Shown here one piece after another: positions 1-10,740 of a stretch of 64,000 bases of DNA. Source of the stretch: Leptoclinus maculatus (lineage: Eukaryota > Chordata > Actinopteri > Perciformes > Stichaeidae); NCBI GenBank assembly GCA_032191485.1, contig JAVDOI010000002.1, forward strand, positions 7,147,577-7,211,576. The letters are read 5' to 3'. A program made the position numbers and the translations under genes. Below the pieces are notes generated by a model that saw only the letters and a program-made list of their open reading frames with translations, ran no database searches and was not told where the DNA came from. Numbering within the stretch: position 1 is the first letter of the stretch; every line of letters begins with the position of its first letter.

Positions 1-63
1 CTTCTCCATGAGTGCTCTCCCTTGCTCCTGTACACTCTGAACTAGCCAAATCAATGCCCAGGC

Positions 64-67
64 GTGT

Positions 68-156
<89 letters not shown>

Positions 157-161
157 CGTGC

Positions 162-195
<34 letters not shown>

Positions 196-267
196 GATTT
201 AGACAGGAAAGAGAGCAGGGGAGGAAACTCCAAGGGTGGAAGAGAAAGAGAGAGAGAGAGAGAGAGA
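64..267 (+). repeat. (GT)n microsatellite followed by (GA)n
   Basis: A compound (GT)n with a few GC and TT interruptions covers 64-196. A (GA)n tract follows at 246-267. Confidence 0.95.
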
Positions 268-899
268 ATATGGAAGGTAAAAGAGAAGCAGCAGTAAATG
301 ATAAGAAATTCCTCAGATCAGATATTCTTAAATGTCAGCGAGCTGAAGTGTCTCTCGATGATGTCGTGTGGAATATAAAGGCATCTCGGCAGCGGGGACG
401 GCTCTCGTTGCATCCAGCGCTGCGTTTCACGCTGGGTATTGCTCCTCAATGTGCCACAAAATAAAAAAGCCTTTTCATGTGTAACCCCCCCCCCCCCCAA
501 ACACTTCCCATCATGTGTCCTCTGGTTTCAATGATGACGTCCTAGTTAAGGAAAAACGCTTTTATTTGCAAAACCAAACCAATACACTGGAAACATGAAC
601 GTCGTCATGTCTCTGCATGGAGCCTCAAGCAGCATTAACATTTAAACATATCACTCACAACTGTATTGTTACTGTAACTTTGTCTGTACCCCCACCCCGC
701 CCCGCTCACTTATTATCATATATAGTGATTCATGTCTTATGAGTAAGTAATGAAGATTGGACTATTTACTGCTGCTGTGCCTCTAAAGCACGTTTCAACA
801 TTCTCAGGAGATAAGGCAGCTTTATTTCCAGTAAACTCCTATCTGCATGTTGTTTTTTTACTCTTTGATCAAATACTGTTAGGAGAAGAACAGGAGAGA

Positions 900-902
<3 letters not shown>

Positions 903-995
<93 letters not shown>
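903..995. repeat. (AT)n microsatellite
   Basis: About 93 nt of uninterrupted alternating A and T, self-complementary and able to extrude as a hairpin. Confidence 0.95.
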
Positions 996-996
<1 letters not shown>

Positions 997-1488
997 TACA
1001 CTCTTCTTTGTGATGTTTTACAACTTTCTCAGTGAAGAAAGCAGAGAGCAGAGTGTCTCCTTTATTAAGGCCCCTCACACTGGGTCTTAGTGGGAGATTT
1101 TGGCTTCACGCCTTCCTGACACGGTTTCAGTAAATCGGCTTTCTGTGGCCATGACAGTCATTAGCCTTGCCCCTGGCAGTAATCCTCTAGTTTCTGCCTC
1201 TAATGGAAGCAAGAAGGGTTAGTAGCATTCACTCCGTTACTGCCTCTGCTGCTGGGCCCCATAGGGAACCTGCAGGCTGCACAAAGCCAAAGCCTGATGC
1301 ACCTCCAGCCACACAGTATAAACACTTGAAAACTCCTCAGGCCTCGCTCACACTTGACATAAATTGTTGTTAACACAAGCTCTGGACAAAGGTACTGATG
1401 GACTGGAAAGAGCTGTACTTTGGTTATACATTTTGTACTTTTTACCTACATGTATTTGACAGATTTAGTTACTACTTTGTACTTTACA

Positions 1489-2031
1489 GGGATAGTTTGG
1501 GTGTTTTGAGGTGGGCTTGTATAAAGTACTTAGTCCATAGTCAGTGTATTACTTACAGTAGATGGCGGTTGGCACGCACCAGTGGGTAGAAACATGACAT
1601 GAGTCCCCCACATGGTAGCAAAGTAATGTACTTTGTGGATGTGGACAGCAGCAAAATGTTTTTTCGCCACAAAATCAATACAAGTTTAAGTGTGGGCTAT
1701 ATTTAGAATATTTACACGCTTTATCTGGCTGTCAGACCGCCTTTTTTGACCGGGAAGTAAACTGAAAGTGAAACTTATCTCTCTTGCTCCTTTTAAGGCC
1801 AGCAGACAGACAAAAACAGTATAGATAAGTTTCACTTTCAGTTCAGTTCCTGGCCAAAAGATATTCTGAATATAGTGTACACTTAAACTGATATGGATTT
1901 TCTTTTAGTTGGCTAAAATACACTTTGCTCCAGGTCCCATTCACAGCGGTACATTGCTTTGCTACCATGTCTGGTACTCATGTCTGTTTCTCCAAACTGG
2001 GGGCCTGCTGACTGCCATCTACAGTAAGTAA
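1489..2031. mobile_element. Palindromic (fold-back) non-autonomous element, copy 1
   Basis: The left arm from 1549 (TTACTTACAGTAGATGGC...) is the imperfect reverse complement of the right arm ending at 2031 (GCCATCTACAGTAAGTAA). Further paired blocks include CATGGTAGCAAAGTAATGTA with TACATTGCTTTGCTACCATG, and AAACTTATCTCTC with GATAAGTTTCACTTTC. The arms are about 200 nt each around a short loop near 1790. The 1489-1548 flank (GGGATAGTTTGGGTGTTTTG) resembles the outer part of a widespread fish element. The right arm stops where the hAT-like end begins at 2032. There is no coding capacity. Confidence 0.7.
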
Positions 2032-2720
2032 CAGTGGTGGGCCATCAGGGCCTGCAAGGCCTTCTCTGCTGGCCTAAACAGAATCACAAAGTTATAGCTA
2101 TTTTATAATTTAATAATTTTTCTTAAATACACTACATGTATTATAATTTATAAAAATATTTTTCCCATTATCTTATTTTCTCATTGCACAGCTACTGTCT
2201 TCCTCAGTTGCTCTGCTTCCAGTGCAGCTTGTTTTAAGTAGAGCTTTTATCCAATCAGATTTCACCTCTGTGTCTCTAGGTAAGAAGAGAGGCCCGAGGC
2301 CTGCAGACTCACAAGTGAATCCCTTTGCAGTTTAAGTGAATGGGGACGATATTGTTGATTGTCATTGTGTTCAACCAATCAGATCTTTAGTTTGACATTC
2401 TTTGACGTGCCAGAGCCTGCTAGCTGGCCTAGCCATACGTGATTGGTCAGAGGGCTAGCCTGACATGTTGGGCGGTGACAATCCCAATATCTGCTGCCTC
2501 TGTCGAGCGGACATTTTCAGGCCTCAAACGCATTAAAACGTATTCAAGAAATACAACTGGGGAGGCTCGACTGTCTTCACTGGCGTCCATGAATCGAGAA
2601 GGACTTCTTACTGGAACTAAAACGCACGGATGTACTGAACAACCGTGAGATTAAACTCTTTATTAACAAAGAAAGGAGGATGGACTTTGTCTTTAAATAG
2701 TGAACAGCAGCTCTGGTAAG
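2032..2720 (+). mobile_element. hAT-type DNA transposon remnant
   Basis: It begins CAGTGGTGGGCCATCAGGGC, which looks like a hAT terminal sequence, and contains a broken transposase C-terminus (listed separately). No matching inverted end (GGCCCACCACTG) was found downstream, so the 3' boundary is uncertain. It abuts the truncated right arm of the palindromic element. Confidence 0.6.
2478..2700 (+). pseudogene. hAT transposase C-terminal dimerisation domain, frameshifted relic
   Basis: TIPISAASVERTFSGLKRIK followed by an arginine/serine-rich helix and LSSLASMN is the hallmark hAT dimerisation motif as seen in ZMYM/ZBED-like fish transposases. After SLASMNRE the frame shifts: the family-like continuation (ELKRTDVLNNREIKLFINK) is in another frame and ends at 2700. 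The upstream part of the transposase is missing. The element cannot encode a working enzyme. Confidence 0.8.
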
Positions 2721-2799
2721 TTAAATGCATTTGTTTGTACATCTGCAGTAGCTTTAATATGCTTGTTTATCTATTATTATTTGTACAACTTGTTTTTAT

Positions 2800-3570
2800 G
2801 AAGATGGATTTTTGTTGTTTTTTTGTCAAAAGCTACTAGCGACAAATCTAGCGACTTTTTCTGGTGTTATTGGAGACTTTGCTGGTGTTTTCTGACTTTT
2901 TTGACAGCGGGTGCTGCCGTGAGCCCCTCCGCCGCCCCAAAGCACTCACAGGCGGGTACTGTCACAGAAGCCTCGCGCAGCTGCAGTCAGAGCAGAGAGG
3001 AGACCTTTAAAATTACCTTTAAAATTCAACAGAAACACACACACAAACACAATACGCTTATAAACTACAATGCAACCTTGTTGGCTTGTGACCCCTCGTC
3101 ACCTTTCAGATGTCTATGAGTTGTTAGCAGTTCCACCAAAGAGAGATTTCCCCTCAAATATTTTCAGAGGGTTTCATTAATATAACAGTTTCAGGCCAAA
3201 AGAGTGAAATAAAATACGATAAAAAAGTTTGTGTAGTAGAAGTTAGATTGTTTTGTCTTTTCTCTTCCATTAATCATCTCACAAGCCCCTTTAGATTTAT
3301 CTGGTGACCCTTGGGAGAGGTCTGACCTAATGTCGGTAACCAATGGACAAAGCTACCTAACTGGACTCAAGGAAGTTAACTAGCTCCACCTCAACCAGCT
3401 ACAGCAGTAAAATGCAGCTTACACGTTGTTGCATCGGTATTACAAATTAAATATATAACAATACATCAGTCACAGGGGCCATTTTACTGCAAAATGGGTA
3501 CTTTGAGTGTACTTTTGGATTTTTACTTGCAGGACAATTACCTGTGATTGAGAATTTTTCAAACTGTTCT
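2800..3570. repeat. Dispersed teleost-repeat-like sequence
   Basis: AAAGCTACTAGCGACAAATC with a following GCGACTTTTTCTGG (near 2830-2860), and the block 3290-3570 (GGTGACCCTTGGGAGAGGTC ... CTACAGCAGTAAAATGC ... CACAGGGGCCATTTTACTGC ... GTACTTTTGGATTTTTACTT), resemble common dispersed fish repeats. The second block resembles the internal part of the CAGTGGTGGAAGAAG family listed at 29.9 and 54.5 kb. No gene is visible. Confidence 0.45.
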
Positions 3571-6500
3571 TCTTCTGCCACTGCCTGTTGAAAACTAACG
3601 AGGCATTCATTAAACACGCTGCACGTCTCAGATTTGTCTCAGAGTGACCTGATGAATGCCAATTGTTCATGTCGATAACCAAAGTTAGACATCTTAGAAA
3701 ACCCCACACACAAATAGTGACAAATGTAGAGCACCACTAGGTGAAGAATGGAAACCAGACCAAAAAATGTATATATTTTTTCTTTTATTAACAGCATAAA
3801 GCAGTAAACATCTGAGAAAAATTACTGCTGAAAAATACTGGTGATGCTGCTCATGGTGTAACCTCAGAGGCACAACTTTTAAAAGCAAGAAATAGTTCGA
3901 CCTCAAGTTGAGACGTAGATAACGTTGACGAGAACTCAAAACTGTTGTTTGTGAGCTACATCATCAGAGTCGGACACTGATTTAATTTAAGCAGCGTATC
4001 CATCAGAGCTCAGACCTAAGGCCATACACTGATGGTGTTGATTTGAATTGCAGCACATCACAGGACCTTTCTTGTCTGCAGCGTCCGAGCAAGTACACCA
4101 GCTGCCCATGAAACCTACGGCGCACTCTGTGACAGAGTGAGAATTGCACGCAAGAGAGGGGTGCAAGAGTGGGTCAGGGCCGCCAACAGCCCTGTGATCA
4201 GGCCATCCTTTCTATCGCCTAGATATATGTAGACCTGCCAGCTGTGACAGCCCGGCTACTTTAAAGGCCCCGAAATGGATTTTCTCTTTCAGCTTCAGTA
4301 ATGGGATCCTACATGAACCAACAGTTTTGGTAATTTGACATTAGACTATGGCTCTGCACGCTAAATGCTCCACTATATTCAAAAGCTAGTTACTAACTAG
4401 TAAATAACCGGTTTAATTTGTTTGCGTAATACCACAGACTGTATTTAAAGATGGACGACAGGACAGCGGCGCAGAAGTGAAGCCAAAACATCTGGATGGC
4501 GCACTGGTGGCTGGCTGCAGTATAGGTCATAAAGCCGGCCTCCTCTATGTTAGCGGAGGGGACGTGGGACAAACAAAAAAAATCAGAGCATACCTTTTGT
4601 GGTCTTTGACTCTTTTTGATTTGTGTCTGTTCCGCAGCAGGATATGGGGATTTGATATATAGCGGTGCCACCTTCATAATACCATCCAGCACGTTTGGGA
4701 TCGTGTGGTTGACGGATGGCTGTGATATGCAGCAGACCTCTCAAACATCTCTCTCTGGACCCTCCAGGAAGGGGAGAGCACACACAGCACCATTTTGCAG
4801 GATTTTGCAGAGATCCTGGAACATTTCAGAAACGGTAAAGCACATCATGACACAACGGCGTACTGTATGCAAGGAAAGTAATGCAAACACATCAATCAAG
4901 AGATTCAATCGAGTTATTTTTGCTTTTTAATGTTCAATTTAAAAAAAGGGAAAGAAAGTGCAACAGTGCCAAGTGCAAATCTTTTCATTCCATGTTGACT
5001 TTTCAAAGAAAGGAAGACAACAAATGCATTACCATTTATGGGCTACTTAGGCAATAGCAAATCATGGAACAGACCAAAGGCCTTTTTTCATTGGCCCTCA
5101 GCAATCAGCTCACAAATCATACCTGATAGAATTAATTGATGAATAAGACCAGGGAGAAAAACGTCTTCCTTTAACTAGTATTGAAGCCACGTAGACTGAA
5201 CTGATGACTGCAAAAAGGAAAAGGTTTCCATTACACAACGCATGTCTTGTTGATTCGCTCATTGAGACTATAACTGAAGGGCTTCTGCAGCATATTTGGT
5301 CGAGGTAGGATTACGATGAGGCATACGTAATGAGGCATGAGACGTTCACCTTAGTTTGAGACGGTTATGCATGAACATGCATTCTGTGTTTGTGTTTGAG
5401 TTTATCCTTTAATCTTGAACGTACCTGCGGCGGCTTTAGGATATTTATTAACAAAACACAGCGTTTGTGCCCCTGCCAAACTGCTCCTGACATTTCCCTG
5501 TGAGCCATGTTCCTGTTTTATCCCCAGTTTGATGAGCGATTAGACAAAGCCTTGAACTGTCAAGATGCTCGTCGTGCCCTTCAAGAACCAAAGGAGGGGA
5601 GTGACTCATTTGTTTTGAATGGAGATTCTGTTCGTGGAGGCTACCGACAAACAGATCTGCGCCCAATGCAAAGAGTCTGTTGTCCATTCATTAATTCATT
5701 TATTTGTTCAGCAAAATTCTTTGTTTACCACTTTGTGGTTCTTGGCTCTTTTTGTTCTCCGGTTAATTAATTTGTTCCCTGTTTGTTTTTTACTGTTAAT
5801 TCATTCATCTGGTTATCCGTCACGCGTCCTGAAACAACGGCGATCAGATGTGAATGAAACTTGAAGAAATGACTGCGACCGTCCAACCGTCCCAAAGCTG
5901 AGCCTGCCTAGAATGGAAATAAGCAGAGAAATGCGTTATTTATCGGCCCAGTGGGAGAGTGTGTCTTTTGTTGACAATGATGTGTCAACTGTTGAAATCT
6001 ATGTTTGTCACTGTATTAAAAGTCTGCCCTTCCTGGTCTATGTTACCCTCGTGTCGTCCTTTCTTATTCACCGTCAAATCAGATTTGGGTTTCTGGAGTG
6101 GGGGTCACTCTTTTCTTTGACATTCCTCACTGTCACATGCCTTCTCTATTATTCACATCCCTTTGTTGCGCTTCTCCTAATGTTTCCATTTCCTCGCGTG
6201 GGCTCTATGAGCGATAGGTCTTTGTCTTGCATCTGCTGAATGCCACAGACCTGACATTATTGAACAATCCCTTGGCAAGAACAGGACATACAGAGCTCCA
6301 GCCAACAGCACATGTGAACACAGACACACACACACACACACACACACACTCACTGAAAGCAGTGAGAAAAAGGAGCTCCAGAGAGGTGGCAAGTGGAAAG
6401 GACAAAGTGTGGCTGTACCAAGCAGAGGAGATGAAAGTGGGATTCTGGGGGAAAAAAAGGACCAGCATATTACAGAAGCCACATGAGCTCACCTCTCACC

Positions 6501-9500
6501 CCGTTGGCTTCAACAGCCCGAGTCCGCCCCACTGCTGACTACTCATAATCAATCACATCCCAGCCCAGGCCCACAATTAATCAATCAATTAAAAACCCAC
6601 ACAAATCCACAGTGGTGTAATCAATCAATCCCAGCCTCTTTGGAAGGCTGTTATTGAGAGCGAGGCGTCAGATCTATAGGGCGTCGGTTCCCAGGATGCT
6701 ACTGGCCTCAGTCGCATGCCTGAGTGTGCATGGAGGGAAATAGAGAGGTGAGACTAAATGCTTGTGTGTGTGCTCCACTACAGGGTGGAGAAGAGGCTCT
6801 CATCGCTCCCATGATGCACCACCAGAGCCTGAATATTCATGCCGAGGAATCGGGTACCATAGAGGCGCTCAGTTATTCATTATGCTTCTGCAAAAAGAAA
6901 CACACCATCGTCCCATTGCGATGGAATATTAATAGTTCCCATTAATAAAATATCCCCCTCCCCATCTTAAGTCTTGTCTTCAACTTTCTTGGCCATTGCA
7001 CATATCAAGGCCTGGGACATTTGGGATACGACCATGAAAGTAAGCCAGACAATAGTCATTTGGCATATTTGTATACCAATTTCTTCCTTTTTTTTTTTTT
7101 ACATCCTTACCATCTGGTCCAAAGTGAAAGAAAGTGTCCCGTGCCTCATTTGGCCGAAGCCGTCTTTGTGAAAATAGAAAAATAGTGTGGGAGGGGATGG
7201 CAGGAACAGCTCTGTAGCTGTATACTCAGAGGGGATGAATGTTTAATTTAGAGCAGCCTGAAAGTATGCTGACATTTCGCCATTGTTAGGAGAGATGAAT
7301 ACATGGGACACTGTCTGCCTGAGAAATGGAAATGTGCATCAAGGCTGTTAAAAATTCAACTGCCTTTACCCACACAGACATGCAGATGTGTAGGCTCAGA
7401 ATACAGTAGGCAACCTACAGTGCTTGCCACTTTCAGTCCCCCTTGAATTAGCCAGTGGATGTTGTTGTAACGTCATAATCCACATCAGTAACAAGATATT
7501 TATGCAGTCCGAGCCCTCCTGCCTTTGCTTTTACTCATTCCACCTCTCGTCTCCCTCTAACTCCACTGACCTTTGACATCAAGTCACCCACAAATTCTCC
7601 TCAAACCTGGAAGCCTCACCTCGCCGGCACAGCATGCGAGACCGCACACCAGCGAGATCGACGCCACCACAAGATTTATTGAAAATAGAGGGAATAAAGA
7701 AACGACAAAGGCGTGCGTGCTACAGCGCGCTGGGACGGTTAGCTCCCTGACAACACCCAAGACGGGGGGGGGGGGGGGGAGGGGGGGTGGTCAGCCTGTG
7801 GCGAAGCAGCGACACGAAGCGAGAGAGTGTGAGAAAAGAGAGAGAAGAAGCCAGAGGAGAAGGTCAAGTACCTGCCACTCCTGTCAAACACTTCCTATAA
7901 CAGCTGAGCTGTGTCCAGCAGGGTGGCAGGCCGCTTTCGGGGGCCTTTCATTTCACAGAGGTGACGGGTGACGAGGGCTCCTCTTCCTCACATTTAAAGT
8001 CTGTCACAATACGTCCCGCGGGCCTGCTAACTTCAGGACATCGCCGGGCCGCTCGGACCTCTGGGAGAGCGATGCGTCTGCGTCACGGGGAAAGGGCACA
8101 GCGGACACTCAATAAGGGACAGACAGTCAGACTCTGTGTTGTAGCTGTTGGTAACTGTGTGAAACTCTAAACAACAGCCTTTCCTCGCACTGGAGAGTTT
8201 CAAGATACAAATCAAACTGGAAATATAGCTGTCGTTTAAAGCCGATACTCTGCTGTCAAGTGGTTTCAAACTCTGATGTGTGTATGCACATGCATCTGAG
8301 CTTAAATGTGTGCGTGTGCGTGTGTGTGTGTTTGACTGTGCAAGCAGAACTATCAACGGGCTTACAGGCCTCACCTCGAGGCAGGAGGAAGCAGCTGGAC
8401 CGACGGTGTGACCGGTTCAGCGCAGAATCACAGCCCTGGATCGGAAACAGAGAAAGAGGCACAGGCCGCGGCTACAGAGTTTGGAGGAAGTGTCTGGCAA
8501 GTCGGAGAAACATTCAGACTAAGACACCAGAAAAAGAATGAACCCCTGCCTGACCGCTGGAGCCGCAGACCAGCAGACCGTGACTAACTGACAGACTCTG
8601 AGCCGAAGATGGCGATGTGGTCACTGCGCCGCACCGAGCCAACTGGCTCGCAGAAACAGGATCCGTTTTTTTTTTTTTCCCGACCCCTTTGGGACCCGCT
8701 GAAGAACTCACTGCCATCCCTGTATCTGAATCCCCGCTCAGGGCGAGCGCAAAGAGAGACTCAGGGACAGGGTTTGGTTTTGGTGTGTTTTTTGCCACAT
8801 GTTAGCCAACCGAGTTTCAGGGAGAGTTCTCAGAGGTAGCTCCAAATAGCCTCATCTTTAACCCCTTTCCCCCCCCCCCCTCCCTCCTCTGCTCCCCCAT
8901 TCCCAAGACAGAGTGTCAGAGGACATATGGTTGAGCCAGAAGCACCTGGCAGCCCCTTCAAACCGGCAGGCAGATTGAAATTGTAGCAACAGGGGCTGGG
9001 AGCAAGAAGAAAGCCCACAGATATCTCCAAAGAATGGTCTGGAATTCATGGGCGTACTGCCACAGAGAGCACAGGGATGAGAGGGTGATGATGGGATACT
9101 GGGAGAGGCAGGCCGGAAAAAGGGCTAAATGGGGTGGGAGACACAGCGGCTTAGAGGACAAGCAGTTGGAGAGCACTTTGTAAATTATTTATTTATAATT
9201 TTTAGACATATTGATTCATAGTCTGCTCTCAACTTAAACTGCACCTGAAACAGCGCTGCGGAGCACTCGGATCTAACATTTTGGAAATGTTCTTTAACAA
9301 TCCAAGCAAAAGTAACACGAGGGAGAAGCCAAGGAAAGGCTGTGAAGAAGACAAAGGCAGCGCATTTAATTGTAACATTGATCCCTGAATGAAGCCAAGC
9401 AAAAACCGACGCACGAGGTTGATTCTGTAGCCACGCGACTAGTTCTGTATCCCTGTTCACGGTCACAAATACAGATGTTGCAATATATGTTTGTTTTATT

Positions 9501-10330
9501 GATGTTACAGAGCGTAATTCTGCTTTTCCTGCAGCTCTGTCTGCCTCTGACTGATCAATATACAATAGGACTTTGGGCGCGTTTGCTTCATTGCTTGTTT
9601 CAGTCCATGTGCACTTCATTCTGCTCTGACTCATAAGATGGATGCCGACTCAATGGACTTTGTTGGAAGAGTTTCCGCCATCATGTTTCAATTTAGCCAC
9701 TTTTTCAATATTCTAAACAGTGAGAGTTGTCAATACGAAAAACAAATCTCGATCAAAGACTGCAACGCTCCTGGAAAGATTCATTATTCCTGCAGTGGTT
9801 CAAATAAGGAAAATTGATTATCAATACGCACGCCCATAAGTGTGCATACTGTACACCCTCTTCTGCCACGCATCATCAGGATTGTACCCTGCTGTTTAAA
9901 ATAGATTACCACGTGTACTTGTCACAAATGATGGATTGTCATGAACCGGATCCATACTCTCAGCAACCATTTCGCCGATGAGCAGGGAGTGACAGAAAGA
10001 ACAGACAGACACAGCGAAGGGCAATTTGAGAGAGCGCTCCTCTGCTTTCAACAACGGACAGAGCACAGCGATGTCGCCGTGTATCCTCCGTCTTCGTTGG
10101 CTTCATTCTTGCAAGGTGATGAATGCTGCCATCCACACAGGCCTGCATCATTGTTCACTCACATTGTTGTAAAAACACCAGAATAGATTCAGTGGTATAG
10201 ATTGGTGGATGGAGGAAAAATGTCTATTGTTCATTCCCGGTGGATTGAAAGAATTGGCGAAGGCAAAGTGTCCAAATATGCACAAATTGTAATTACTCTT
10301 CAGTGGAGTGACTTCAATGCTGATTCCGCA
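3571..10330. other. Non-coding region, no gene seen
   Basis: Apart from the repeat at 4433-4570, an (AC)n tract at about 6322-6349 and a G-rich tract at about 7765-7790, no supported gene is visible. Blocks at 6540-6660 and 6800-6960 are rich in homeodomain-like AT words and look regulatory. Open frames here are short and unlike known proteins. Confidence 0.5.
4433..4570 (+). repeat. Dispersed teleost-repeat-like fragment
   Basis: GACTGTATTTAAAGATGGAC, GAAGTGAAGCCAAAACATCT and GGTGGCTGGCTGCAGTATAG occur in order here and resemble a very common fish repeat. I have not verified the family. Confidence 0.45.
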
Positions 10331-10338
10331 CAATAAAT

Positions 10339-10740
10339 TCCCGAAGTTTGGGGAAGCAGACAGGAGCACCGGCACGGAACCTAAGTAATGTTCTACTGCA
10401 GATGGCTCGTTAGTTCGGATCCGAAAGTCACACAATAAACCAAACTAACTAACCAATCGGTGCAGCGGTAGGCCAGCGACTCCCGTGTTCTGGGAGGTAA
10501 AAGTACTGTTTATGTCAAAGGAGTCTTGTGACTTTGAAGACACTGATATAACGGCTTCAGCTACCGTTCGGAAATGGCTGCCTAGTAAAGTAAAGCGATA
10601 AAGATGCACTATATATCGAGTGTACTTAAACTGATTTAGATTTTTAATTTTTTTTAGGTGGCTAAAATACATTTGCTGCTGCCGCCACCAGCTGCTTTAC
10701 CTTGCCATCAGACAAACCTTTCCGAAACAGGAACAGTAAT
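10339..10740. mobile_element. Palindromic non-autonomous element, copy 2 (rearranged)
   Basis: The segment AAGTTTGGGGAAGCAGACAG with GGAGCACCGGCACGG at 10339-10400, and the segment 10595-10690 (GTGTACTTAAACTGATTTAG ... GTGGCTAAAATACATTTGCT), match parts of copy 1 at 1489-2031. The two segments are in an order and orientation suggesting internal rearrangement or degeneration. Confidence 0.55.

Noticed and set aside
9185..9634. 149-codon minus-strand open frame
   Set aside because: No recognisable motif, no supporting signals and ordinary AT-rich composition. Considered chance.
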